Part shown: positions 8,528 to 16,803 of the stretch, piece after piece
Layout of the letters: every line of letters starts with the position of its first letter
How positions within the stretch are numbered: position 1 is the first letter of the stretch
Source of the DNA: Chitinophagaceae bacterium
GTDB lineage: Bacteria > Bacteroidota > Bacteroidia > Chitinophagales > Chitinophagaceae
Assembly: GCA_025455245.1 (NCBI GenBank)
Contig: JALOMX010000001.1
Location: 1 to 30,227 of the forward strand
Direction of reading: 5' to 3'
Length of the DNA: 30,227 nt
Notes under the pieces: generated by a model
What the model was told of the DNA's origin: nothing
Seen by the model: only the letters and a program-made list of their open reading frames with translations
Databases searched by the model: none
Made by a program: the position numbers and the translations under genes

Positions 8528-10075
8528 TTATCCCCCTTTCCACAAAAGCTGCCATAAAACAGCCACTGTAACGCTAATAATTAAATTACTTAACAGGTTT
8601 ACCATGTCATTTGAAACCCATTTCAAACCTTTCAGGTGTTGCGAGGATGCTTCTTTTTCCCTGTTTGATTGAAGAGTAGCCCCAAAATCCGGTGCCATTT
8701 TGCAGGAACCGGGATTTTCCTGCACCCCCGGACTATCGGAAAGTCCCCCGTTAACCAAATATTTGACCTGAAACAAACTTCCCAAAATACTGTCAAGGAG
8801 CATTCCGGCAAATCCTCCGGCAAATATTATGGCAGGATTTTGAATTTTCAGCCAATACGCCAGAACGGCGATAATGCCCGAACCCAATGCACCGGCAAGG
8901 GTGCCCTGAAACGATATGCCACCGGAAAGCCCCGGTGAAACAGGCTTAAAGTTGACAATGTCAACCACCCTGCCTTTAAAAAACATGCCGATTTCGCTGC
9001 TCAAAGTATCGGCAGTGCTTATGGCAACTGAAACCGCTAACACAAAAAGAGCCTTATCCAACTGAGCAGGTTCCAACCCTGCCCAAACCATACATATTCC
9101 GCCAATGCCTCCGTTGCTCAATACCTGCATATAATCCCTTGGCTTTCCCTTTTTGGCATCACTTTGTTTTGGGCCGGTTTTTAATTTGCCAGCAAGACTA
9201 CCTGCCATAAAAAAAAATGCCATCATCAAAATTGCCTGCCAACCACCGCCGGAAAAAACCACCAATCCAAGAAGGGACGCTGCCGATGCCCCACCCTTGT
9301 TCAGCCAACCATTTTTCACCGAATAAACCGAAAATAAAAACAGTAAAATCATCAGGATGGGGATCATCCATATAAAAAAACTGCTTTTGGATGGCCAAAC
9401 CGCAAGCAACCAGGAAATAATCAGGGGAACGGAAAGATTATCCCATCCACCGCTTGTGGTGCCTTCGGCTATGGCCCCGGCCAAAGAAATTGCTACTAAC
9501 AATATGAGTTTCTCTGAAAACGAAAGCAATTCCAGAGGATTTTGCCAGCCGGGTAACTCTTTGAATAACGGAATCATGGGCAAAAGCCACAGGCAAAAAA
9601 CGGTTGCCACAAAAAAAGAAAAACTGCCTGACAAAGACTTTGGATCCCCGGTTAAATAGTATGGTACCTTTTCAAAAACGCTGCCTGCAATGGCTGCGAT
9701 GGCATCGCTCAGGGTAAGAACAAGCATTGGGAGTATGACCAATGCGGGATTGGACTTACCCCACAAGAGCCAAAGAATCAGAAAGGAAAGGGGAAAAACT
9801 GCAATACCCCAACTGCGTCTTTGATAAGGGCCTGCCGAAATCCATTTTTGTTGCACGGCCCGGAATAAAAGTAAAGAAAAGGCCATTGTCACAGCAGTCA
9901 ATATATAAAAATCAGAAAAGATAAGCGGAGACACAGCAAGGCTGCCAACACCGGCAACATGTAACAGTTTCCTTGATAATAATGTATATATCTTACTTTT
10001 CTTTGATGCCCGCTCAGAAATCCAAAGCGAAACCGCAATCAGAAGAAGCATGCAAATGACAACAGGAACATTCAT
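8528..10075 (-). CDS. Fused isoprenoid-alcohol kinase (VTE5/dolichol-kinase-like) and isoprenoid-phosphate kinase (VTE6/DUF92) membrane protein
   Basis: Starting at 10075 (after GGGGAAGAA) the protein has 515 residues. An upstream in-frame start at 10198 would overlap the divergent gene. It is hydrophobic throughout, with a dozen or more likely membrane segments. The N-terminal half resembles VTE5 phytol kinase and dolichol kinase, which use CTP: SRKLLH (near residue 35), [12 protein letters not shown] (about 120-131), [13 protein letters not shown] (143-155) and [10 protein letters not shown] (209-218). The C-terminal half, from about residue 255, matches DUF92, the family of plant VTE6 phytyl-phosphate kinase: [33 protein letters not shown] (353-363) and [15 protein letters not shown]. 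The last segment, [10 protein letters not shown], is also typical. A single chain could carry out both phosphorylations, prenol to prenyl diphosphate. The domains are recognised; phytol, geranylgeraniol or farnesol as substrate is inference. Confidence 0.82.
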   Translation of the reverse strand: MNVPVVICMLLLIAVSLWISERASKKSKIYTLLSRKLLHVAGVGSLAVSPLIFSDFYILTAVTMAFSLLLFRAVQQKWISAGPYQRRSWGIAVFPLSFLILWLLWGKSNPALVILPMLVLTLSDAIAAIAGSVFEKVPYYLTGDPKSLSGSFSFFVATVFCLWLLPMIPLFKELPGWQNPLELLSFSEKLILLVAISLAGAIAEGTTSGGWDNLSVPLIISWLLAVWPSKSSFFIWMIPILMILLFLFSVYSVKNGWLNKGGASAASLLGLVVFSGGGWQAILMMAFFFMAGSLAGKLKTGPKQSDAKKGKPRDYMQVLSNGGIGGICMVWAGLEPAQLDKALFVLAVSVAISTADTLSSEIGMFFKGRVVDIVNFKPVSPGLSGGISFQGTLAGALGSGIIAVLAYWLKIQNPAIIFAGGFAGMLLDSILGSLFQVKYLVNGGLSDSPGVQENPGSCKMAPDFGATLQSNREKEASSQHLKGLKWVSNDMVNLLSNLIISVTVAVLWQLLWKGG

Positions 10076-10147
10076 AATTAATTCTTCCCCAACAATACAA
10101 CAACATTTACAATCAGCAGTTATGCATTTAAAAATTAATTTTCCGCG

Positions 10148-10876
10148 GTGAAAGAACTTGAAGATAAAAAATGGTTCCCTGCATTTTTGAGAAAGCATCA
10201 GATGGAATACATTTCATTCATTGCTACCGTATTCAAAATTTACCTGCCATTACGTCCAAAACTTCTTGATCACTTAAACATTACCGCATCAAAAGAATGG
10301 ACAGATGTATGCTCCGGAAAAGGGGGTCCTGTCTTAAGTCTTGACATTGATCATCCTGTTTTGCTTACCGATCTTTATCCCACCCAACCAAATGATAAAC
10401 ATAATCCCCTGATTTTATATTCAGAGAAAGAGGTTGATATTCTCCGTGACGAAATACCCGGTAACGGATTGATCAGTATGTTCAATGCATTTCATCATTT
10501 TGATGATTTTGAAAAAGGCATAATACTTCAAAAGGCAAAAAAGGACCTTCGGCCAATTTTTATTGCAGAAATATTGCAACCTGACCTTATTTGTTTACTT
10601 CGGGTAATAATAACTACCACGGTAGGTCATTGGCTTTGCGTACCATTTATGAAACCATTTTCATTCCAAAGATTGTTGTTTACTTATTTGCTTCCTCTTC
10701 ACACCCTTACCATTATGATTGACGGGATTATTTCGGTATTCAAATCCGGCAGTAAAAAATATTACCAGGAAATGGCAGATCGTTACTCCACAAAAAGTTA
10801 TCAATTCAACTTTGAAACCATACCTTCATTTTCTTCCACCATCTACCTTTTAAAAGGAAGGGCTGTAAAAAATTAA
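10148..10876 (+). CDS. Class I methyltransferase-fold protein, possibly SAM-dependent
   Basis: The 242-residue protein starts with GTG at 10148. The only nearby ATG upstream (10122) is out of frame, and the ATG at 10205 would remove the conserved-looking EDKKWFPAFLR. A Rossmann-type motif I is seen in WTDVCSGKGGPVLSL (51-65), an acidic strand end in LLTDLYP (D75), and SMFNAFHHFDD (110-120) stands where a motif IV/post-IV segment is expected. The C-terminal part is hydrophobic (RLLFTYLLPLHTLTIMIDG), suggesting membrane association or a lipophilic substrate. No strict diagnostic residue proves SAM binding. The UbiA gene starts one base after its stop, so the two are almost certainly co-transcribed. 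Methylation of a prenylated aromatic ring is a reasonable but untested role. Confidence 0.65.
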   Translation: MKELEDKKWFPAFLRKHQMEYISFIATVFKIYLPLRPKLLDHLNITASKEWTDVCSGKGGPVLSLDIDHPVLLTDLYPTQPNDKHNPLILYSEKEVDILRDEIPGNGLISMFNAFHHFDDFEKGIILQKAKKDLRPIFIAEILQPDLICLLRVIITTTVGHWLCVPFMKPFSFQRLLFTYLLPLHTLTIMIDGIISVFKSGSKKYYQEMADRYSTKSYQFNFETIPSFSSTIYLLKGRAVKN

Positions 10877-10877
10877 C

Positions 10878-11789
10878 ATGAGGGCATTGACAACACTGTG
10901 GGAATTCTCGAGACCGCATACCATTATCGGCTCCTTTTTCAGTATTTTATCTTTGTATGCCATTTCGGTTGCTGTAGTGTATCCACAACAAACAGGTTAT
11001 TATTTTCTTGAATACCGTTTTCAACTTGCAACCACCATTTTGAGTGCGCTTGCATGCAATATTTATATTACCGGTTTGAATCAGATTCAGGATATTGATA
11101 TTGATAAAATCAATAAACCATGGCTGCCTATCCCGGCGGGGAAACTATCTTTGAAAAGTGCCAAATCCATTGTCATTATTTGCGGGGCACTTGCATTATT
11201 TTTTGCATTCATAAACAACCTTGCCCTTTTAATATTAATCATAATAATTATGGGTATTGGTACTGCTTACTCCCTCCCCCCATTAAAATTCAAGCGGCAT
11301 CACGTAGCAGCTGCAGCAAGTATTTTAGTGGTTCGGGGTCTTCTTGTGAATGTCGGCATGCCACAGCAATTTGTTTACAGCTTCACCAATAACCTTTCAA
11401 TACCCATTGATATCTGGCCGCTCACATTCTTCGTTGTAGGTTTTAGCCTTGCTATTGCATGGTTTAAAGATATTCCTGATACAGGTGGCGATGCGCAATT
11501 CAATATTAAAACACTTGCCTTGGGGATTTCTCCCTTATCTGCTTTCAGGTACGGTGTTGCAGTGGTGGCAGTATCTTATATGGGCCTGATGGTTCTTGGT
11601 ATGCTCCTGCGTATTCAGGTATATCAGCAATTCTTTTATTTAATCCATGCCCTGTTATTAATGCTTTTCCTGATTGGTGCCGCGCGCATTAAAATAAACG
11701 AAAGGGAAAATTATAAAAAGTCATATATGGTCTTCTGGGCTTTCTTTTTTGCAGAATACATTGTATATGCTGTTGCCTATTACCTGTAG
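10878..11789 (+). CDS. UbiA-family prenyltransferase, homogentisate-phytyltransferase-like
   Basis: The 303-residue polytopic membrane protein has about nine hydrophobic segments and both Asp-rich UbiA motifs: NQIQDIDIDKINKP (N68, D72, D76) and KDIPDTGGDAQFNIKTLA (D198, D201, D205). These closely resemble the plant and cyanobacterial HPT forms (NQ-x-x-D-x-x-x-D-x-x-NKP and KDxPDxxGD) rather than MenA or UbiA proper. AYSLPPLKFKRH and VRGLLVNVG are also HPT-like. The enzyme would transfer a prenyl diphosphate to an aromatic acceptor, with homogentisate the family precedent. It follows the methyltransferase-like gene by one base. Its last 10 bases overlap the 3' end of the convergent NAD(P)HX-repair gene. 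Family assignment is firm; acceptor and prenyl donor are inference. Confidence 0.85.
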   Translation: MRALTTLWEFSRPHTIIGSFFSILSLYAISVAVVYPQQTGYYFLEYRFQLATTILSALACNIYITGLNQIQDIDIDKINKPWLPIPAGKLSLKSAKSIVIICGALALFFAFINNLALLILIIIIMGIGTAYSLPPLKFKRHHVAAAASILVVRGLLVNVGMPQQFVYSFTNNLSIPIDIWPLTFFVVGFSLAIAWFKDIPDTGGDAQFNIKTLALGISPLSAFRYGVAVVAVSYMGLMVLGMLLRIQVYQQFFYLIHALLLMLFLIGAARIKINERENYKKSYMVFWAFFFAEYIVYAVAYYL

Positions 11790-13315
11790 GTCCCCTTTTC
11801 AATGATTGCTTTTGAACGGTAAAGTTTTTTCCATGCTTTTGGCAAGAAACGGATGATATCCAAAGGTGTCATTCCCTGTTGAGAAAGGGCGCGGGAAGCG
11901 AGGTCACCGGCAAACCCATGCAGGTAAACACCAAGTAAACAAGCAACAGAAGGAATATTACCCTGTGCAAGCAAACCGGTAATAAGGCCGGCCAATACAT
12001 CGCCGCTTCCGCCTTTTGCCATACCGGGATTTCCGGTACTATTAAAATACACCAATCCTCCGGGAGTAATTATCTGAGTATAAGCACCTTTTAAAACAAC
12101 GAATACATTGTATTGCGATGCAAACTGTTTCGCCTTATCGAGACGTTCCACACTCGAATTGCTTTTTCCTGTAAGCCTGTTAAACTCCCCAATATGGGGA
12201 GTGATTATGGTTGCAGATTCGGGATTTCTTTGTTCAAGCAGTTTTGGATTTTGGGCCAGTAAGTTTAGCCCGGTAGCATCTATCAACAAAGGGACTGAAA
12301 CATTACATATCAGCCATTGCAACAATTTGCTATGATAGTCATCTGCCACCCACCCCATGCCGCATCCTACAGCAGTTTTGCCTGCATAAAAAGAATGCTG
12401 CAGCCACTGTGATTGAGAACCGCACATGGCTTCCGGAACAGCAGTTTGCAAAACAGGTATTCCTTCATCCTGAACTCCTGTAGTGCATAAGCCTACACCT
12501 GAACGCAGGCAGGCCTTTGCGGCCATTGTTACTGCACCCATCATCCCCAAACTTCCACCCATTAAAAGGGCATGTCCGAAATTTCCCTTATGTGCAAATT
12601 TGCTTCTTTCGGCCGGTAACCAGTATTGTACATCATTCTGATCTATCCATTGATATGGCGTCCGCTCAATCTGCAAAAAACCCTGATGCAGGCCAATATC
12701 CAACACATCCCATTCTCCGGTAAACATTTCATGCTCCGGCAGGAAAAAGGAAAACTTGGGAACCTGAAATGTTAAGGTATGATTTGCCCTTACCACGACA
12801 TCATTTGCAGCAAGGCCATCTGCGGGCAAACCCGATGGCATATCAATGCTGATTACTTTATTGGGAAGCTCATTTATATGATTTATCAGCAATGCATTCA
12901 GCCCTTCAACCGGTCGCGACAAACCGGTACCGTAAAGTGCATCTATTATAATTACTTCCTCATCCGGAAGGGGAAAATCATTCTGACCTGTTATCTTTTT
13001 AATTTCAAAACCTGAATCAGTCAGCCTTGTATAGTTACGCAGGCAATCGTCACTAAAATTTCCTTGCTCTGAAATATAAATCTCTAATGTATACCCATGA
13101 TTGAGCAGCATTCGGGACAAAGCAAATCCGTCGCCGCCATTGTTACCTGTTCCGCAAATGCATAAAAAGCGTGAAGAAGCATTTGAAAATCTTTTTAATA
13201 ACCAATCACATATTTTGCCTGAAGCCCGCTCCATCAAATCAATAGATTCAATGGGTTCATTAGCTATCGTATAGCGATCCCATGCCTGTATCTGTGATCG
13301 GTAAAAGATATTCAT
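11780..13315 (-). CDS. nnr: Bifunctional NAD(P)HX epimerase / ADP-dependent NAD(P)HX dehydratase
   Basis: This 511-residue enzyme repairs hydrated NADH and NADPH. The N-terminal YjeF_N domain (1 to about 215) epimerises R and S hydrates: CGTGNNGGDGFALSR (54-68), DALYGTG (D125) and SIDMPSGLPADG. The C-terminal ribokinase-like domain uses ADP (or ATP) to dehydrate the S form: AHKGNFGHALLMGGSLGMMG, TPHIGEF (372-378) and NPGMAKGGSGDVLAG with catalytic D439. Both halves look intact and length is normal for the fused form. The start overlaps the stop of the upstream serine-hydrolase gene in an ATGA, so the two are translationally coupled. The 3' end overlaps the convergent UbiA gene by 10 bases. 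Confidence 0.95.
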   Translation of the reverse strand: MNIFYRSQIQAWDRYTIANEPIESIDLMERASGKICDWLLKRFSNASSRFLCICGTGNNGGDGFALSRMLLNHGYTLEIYISEQGNFSDDCLRNYTRLTDSGFEIKKITGQNDFPLPDEEVIIIDALYGTGLSRPVEGLNALLINHINELPNKVISIDMPSGLPADGLAANDVVVRANHTLTFQVPKFSFFLPEHEMFTGEWDVLDIGLHQGFLQIERTPYQWIDQNDVQYWLPAERSKFAHKGNFGHALLMGGSLGMMGAVTMAAKACLRSGVGLCTTGVQDEGIPVLQTAVPEAMCGSQSQWLQHSFYAGKTAVGCGMGWVADDYHSKLLQWLICNVSVPLLIDATGLNLLAQNPKLLEQRNPESATIITPHIGEFNRLTGKSNSSVERLDKAKQFASQYNVFVVLKGAYTQIITPGGLVYFNSTGNPGMAKGGSGDVLAGLITGLLAQGNIPSVACLLGVYLHGFAGDLASRALSQQGMTPLDIIRFLPKAWKKLYRSKAIIEKGTYR

Positions 13316-14640
13316 CGGTTAGGGGGCTTTGATTTGTTTGAAATCTGCATGGGGCCATCCTTTTGCTCAACCTTCCCGTTTTCTCCTGTAGAAACTGTTT
13401 CTGCCTGACCATCCGCGTGTTTGTCGCCCTGCCCCTCTTCCATGGTGGTAGCATTCGTACTGTCCATTTCAGCCAGAATACTATCAGGATAATATGTTCT
13501 GAAAAGATTGGCAACTTTTGCAGAAGCATATATTTTCCGGTTCATACGGTTGCCGGTTACAATAATCACGGCGGTATCGGCCACAAGACGTTGAAATACC
13601 GCATTGTTGCCATGCCACCATCCATTGTGATAAGGTATCATCAGGTTGTTATCAAATAATTTTAACCGCCATCCGAGTCCATAGTATTCCCATGGTTCAT
13701 CGTATTTGGTATCTTTAAAGTAGGGTTGCCAGGCCTTATAATACAAAACCGGATCAAGAAGCAAACCTGTCCTTATTGCACTGTCGTACTTCATCAGATC
13801 ACGGCATGTTGTAAATACGTTTTTATCACCATACAAACCGTCAAGATATTCATAATTATAAACGCGTCCGCTTTCTGTCCAGCTCGGCATATAATCTCCT
13901 TTATTATAGGCAGTTAAAATATAACTGTCTTCCATGCCCGCAACCTGAAAAATATTTTCTTTAACATAAAAGGGGAAAGTCAGACCGCTCACCTTTTCAA
14001 CCAATAAAGCCAATAAAACAAAATTGGTATTGCAATACTTAAACCTTGCGCCTGTATTAAAATCCGGACGCGGTTTAAACTGAAGAATATAATTCAATAC
14101 ATCATCATTGGTAGCTGTCTCTTTTTTATTCCAGCCATATTTTGTTAAAAAGTAGGCATAGTCCGGGATACCACTACTATGGTTCAATAAATTCTGAATG
14201 GTAACAGAAGGATAAGGAAATGAAGGCCAATATTTGGTCAGGCTGTCATCAAGCTTAAGCATCCCCTTTGCCTCCAATTGCAAAATCGCCGTACTTGTAA
14301 AAGTCTTTGAAGTAGAGGCTACATGAAACGGGGTCCTGCTGTCGATTGGCGTTGCACCGGAACCATACACATCACCCTGATAATGTTCATACAAGATTTT
14401 GCCGTTTTTAGCAACCAAAATGCCACCGGAAAATCCTTTGGTATTTAAAAGAGAATCGAAAAACCATGCAAGCGCATCATGGTATTTCTGAATTTCGGTG
14501 GTATCCATTTCCCGGACACCATTTAAATAAACAGGCCCCTTTGGTCCGGCTATGGATTGACAGGAATATACAAACACTCCAAACACAACCACTATTTTAA
14601 CCATCAACAACCTCACCATACTAATTTTTTGAAAATCCAT
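13312..14640 (-). CDS. Serine hydrolase lipoprotein, beta-lactamase / penicillin-binding-protein-like
   Basis: Starting at the ATG at 14640 the protein has 442 residues; ATGs at 14658 and 14619 are alternatives. The N-terminus is a lipoprotein signal (MVRLLMVKIVVVFGVFVYSC, lipobox V-Y-S-C). The class C beta-lactamase/esterase fold is shown by SxxK in HVASTSKTF, the Tyr motif Y-C-N in FKYCNTNF and the H-x-G equivalent of KTG in PYHNGWWHG. NHSSGIPDY is also typical. Such proteins act as esterases, D-aminopeptidases or peptidoglycan hydrolases, and true beta-lactamase activity is not implied. The last 50 or so residues are a hydrophilic tail (EEGQGDKHADGQAETVSTG) beyond the catalytic domain. The nnr gene follows with a 4-base overlap. 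Confidence 0.88.
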   Translation of the reverse strand: MDFQKISMVRLLMVKIVVVFGVFVYSCQSIAGPKGPVYLNGVREMDTTEIQKYHDALAWFFDSLLNTKGFSGGILVAKNGKILYEHYQGDVYGSGATPIDSRTPFHVASTSKTFTSTAILQLEAKGMLKLDDSLTKYWPSFPYPSVTIQNLLNHSSGIPDYAYFLTKYGWNKKETATNDDVLNYILQFKPRPDFNTGARFKYCNTNFVLLALLVEKVSGLTFPFYVKENIFQVAGMEDSYILTAYNKGDYMPSWTESGRVYNYEYLDGLYGDKNVFTTCRDLMKYDSAIRTGLLLDPVLYYKAWQPYFKDTKYDEPWEYYGLGWRLKLFDNNLMIPYHNGWWHGNNAVFQRLVADTAVIIVTGNRMNRKIYASAKVANLFRTYYPDSILAEMDSTNATTMEEGQGDKHADGQAETVSTGENGKVEQKDGPMQISNKSKPPNR

Positions 14641-14783
14641 ACCTGCAAAATAAACCATAAAAACTGCATATCAGTCTTCAAAAAGCTTAAATTTATTTCC
14701 CCCAATTAACTTTATCTGTGAATATGGCATTGCCTCAACAGGGCCTTTGAACTCAGTAAAACATGGTATAACACTGATACTCT

Positions 14784-14815
14784 ATTGACATTCAACTTAG
14801 AATAACCTACTTTTG
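14784..14815 (+). promoter_or_regulatory. Bacteroidota-type promoter of the M48-like peptidase gene
   Basis: ATTG (14784-14787) is followed after 20 nt by TACTTTTG (14808-14815), an exact TAnnTTTG box. It lies 19 bases before the ATG at 14835, implying a very short 5' leader. Confidence 0.6.
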
Positions 14816-14834
14816 AAAGACCAACATTTGAATT

Positions 14835-16241
14835 ATGAAATTCTCTGACAAATTTTTTTGCGTTGTATTATTTTTTTTTCTGCAGGGAATTTCTCAACTG
14901 TCGGCCCAAAATAAATACAGCAAATTTGCTTGCTACTACTCCCCAAATCTTACCGGTGAATACTTGTGCAATGAACTAAAAGCGTTGTCATACAGTGATG
15001 AAATGGACGCACGGGATATCCTGAAAAAAATTCTCGAGCCTGTAGGGTTGCAACCCAATTTTGTTTTACAACCCTGCGACAGTATTAAAAATTGTGTGGC
15101 AACCATTGGCGAAAACGGATGGCGGGTGATTCTATATGACCGGATTTTTTTGAAATCCCTTGCATCAAAAGATACCCTCAACTGGCCGGCACTTAGCATA
15201 TTTGCACATGAAGTATTACATCATCTAAACCAACATACACATTTGCTGAATGATGCAAACCTTGAGAAAAAAAGAAAGATGGAACTGGAGGCAGATGAAT
15301 GGAGCGGACGTATTCTTGCTTTACTTGGCGCCAATCTCGATCAGGCCACTTCTGCCATCAATCAGCTTAATTATGTATATGATGATCAGTTTTCGACACA
15401 TCCAAGTAAAGAACAAAGATTATCAGCCGTAGAACGTGGATTTCGTGCAGGCAAGGCACAGGCGGGAAGCCGCCGTCCCAAACTAGGTTTTGTTATTGAC
15501 AGGGTTATCCTAAAAGATCATACCTTTTTAAAATTGGATCAACTTACTGAGATTGATTCCCTGCAGACAGAAAAATGGAAGTTGCAAAAACTTACCTATA
15601 TGCCGGATGGCCTTTACGGATTTTTTATCAAAAGCGATAGTACACCCAAACAGACACTTCGCAGTGCAGGTTCTTATCAGCAATTGATTCTTCAGGCTGA
15701 TGAACATAAAGGCTTCATTCAAACAATTGATAAACTGGGAGACCAATGGATTATGTTGCTGGATAGCAGTAATCACAAAGGAGAACAGTCAATCAGAAAA
15801 ACAGGCACCCTGGATTTAAATGATCTGAACATAAAAAAAGCGACCGGAACGATTATTTCAGATATTAGTTTTGAAAATAATGAATGGATTTTGTTAGAAG
15901 GTAAAAAAAGTGCAGGGGGTATTGTTGACCAGATTATTTTGAAAGATGCTGTTTTTCCGGCCGAACAGGCAAAAGAGTTGAGAAAAGCTTTATACGTTGT
16001 TACTATATGTAAATTTATCAACAACCAATGGATCGTGGTAATGAATAAATTTGAAAACCATATGCCTGCGGTGATCCAATTGTTCGGTTATGAACCGGAT
16101 ATTCCCGTAAAAGAATTTATGCGCCTCGAAGCCAATGGATACCGCTTAAACAGTACAGATTTTGACGGTGAATACTGGATTTACATAATGAACAAACCAT
16201 TAAAAGGAACTTATGAAAACTACAAATCAGTTAATGATTAG
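14835..16241 (+). CDS. Secreted M48-like zinc metallopeptidase with C-terminal repeat array
   Basis: The 468-residue protein has a signal peptide (MKFSDKFFCVVLFFFLQGIS, cleaved near QLSAQ). Zinc ligands are seen in SIFAHEVLHHLNQH (H125, E126, H129) and in MELEADEWSG (E150, with A153-D154), the pattern of M48/HtpX-type peptidases. THPSKEQRLSAVERGF (188-203) is the usual segment after the core. Residues from about 218 on are not recognised. A hydrophobic W-I motif recurs there at W305, W351, W399 and W448, with a divergent copy at Y261, spaced 44-49 residues: GDQWIMLL, NNEWILLE, NNQWIVVM, GEYWIYIM. This suggests a small beta-propeller or repeat sheet. A consensus promoter lies just upstream. 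The next gene overlaps it by 29 bases. Confidence 0.8.
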   Translation: MKFSDKFFCVVLFFFLQGISQLSAQNKYSKFACYYSPNLTGEYLCNELKALSYSDEMDARDILKKILEPVGLQPNFVLQPCDSIKNCVATIGENGWRVILYDRIFLKSLASKDTLNWPALSIFAHEVLHHLNQHTHLLNDANLEKKRKMELEADEWSGRILALLGANLDQATSAINQLNYVYDDQFSTHPSKEQRLSAVERGFRAGKAQAGSRRPKLGFVIDRVILKDHTFLKLDQLTEIDSLQTEKWKLQKLTYMPDGLYGFFIKSDSTPKQTLRSAGSYQQLILQADEHKGFIQTIDKLGDQWIMLLDSSNHKGEQSIRKTGTLDLNDLNIKKATGTIISDISFENNEWILLEGKKSAGGIVDQIILKDAVFPAEQAKELRKALYVVTICKFINNQWIVVMNKFENHMPAVIQLFGYEPDIPVKEFMRLEANGYRLNSTDFDGEYWIYIMNKPLKGTYENYKSVND

Positions 16242-16749
16242 GATTGTCATAATTGCCCTTGTTTTTCCTTGTTTTTTGCATGGTCAAAAACTGCTTGACA
16301 ATCATATTGAAGCCATGGAACAATTCAGCCGTGTCCAATCAAAAAGCAAATCGCTGGCTAGCTATGCAAAGCGAAATCTGGCCGGCAGTAATGTACTTGA
16401 CAGCGTTGAACTGATGTATATGGACCTGAAAGAAATATGCGATGGTGCCATGAGCAGGTATAAAAGCATAATAGACAATCCCGGGCTAGCAAAAAAAACA
16501 GAAACAACCATCACCGGTAACCTTAATGAAATGCAGAAAAGCCTTTCTGATTTCCAGATGTTTATTACATCCCATTCCAAAACGGGATTGGGTTTTCAAC
16601 AGGCCAATCCGCTGGCACTGATTACCACATTCTCGGGTTTTGGGTCCGGTTTATTGAAAGAAATTAATTCTATGCAAAGATCGAAACGGGAAACAACCAA
16701 AAAAGAGATTGACCAATATAAACTTTCCGAATGGGTGGATATACAATAG
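16213..16749 (+). CDS. Small secreted protein of unknown function
   Basis: The 178-residue product has a signal peptide (MIRIVIIALVFPCFLHGQ after a short polar start). The mature part is predominantly charged and likely helical (EAMEQFSRVQSKSKSLASYA, ITGNLNEMQKSLSDFQMF), with a Gly-rich hydrophobic stretch (LITTFSGFGSGLLKEI). I do not recognise the family. The ATG at 16213 is preceded by TTAAAAGGAACTT, a good ribosome-binding site, and lies inside the end of the M48-like peptidase gene. The two are therefore translated from one message and may act together in the periplasm. Confidence 0.75.
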   Translation: MKTTNQLMIRIVIIALVFPCFLHGQKLLDNHIEAMEQFSRVQSKSKSLASYAKRNLAGSNVLDSVELMYMDLKEICDGAMSRYKSIIDNPGLAKKTETTITGNLNEMQKSLSDFQMFITSHSKTGLGFQQANPLALITTFSGFGSGLLKEINSMQRSKRETTKKEIDQYKLSEWVDIQ

Positions 16750-16770
16750 CTACCTTAAACATACTTTTTT

Positions 16771-16798
16771 TTTGGCTTTACCCAGTTCCTTAATTTCG
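16771..16798 (+). promoter_or_regulatory. Possible promoter of serA
   Basis: TTTG (16771-16774) and TAATTTCG (16791-16798, one mismatch to TAnnTTTG) lie just before the ATG at 16804. The 16-nt spacer is shorter than usual, and the start site would almost coincide with the ATG, so this is tentative. Confidence 0.3.
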
Positions 16799-16803
16799 CG
16801 GTC

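Noticed and set aside
10122..10151. Short frame MHLKINFPR at the start of the methyltransferase-like gene
   Set aside because: It ends after nine codons, shows no leader-peptide features such as runs of a regulatory amino acid, and has no attenuator hairpin after it.
12500..14640. Serine hydrolase as an antibiotic-resistance beta-lactamase
   Set aside because: The S-x-x-K, Y-x-N and H-x-G motifs are shared by esterases and peptidases of the same fold. The H-x-G form and lipoprotein context do not support a resistance call.
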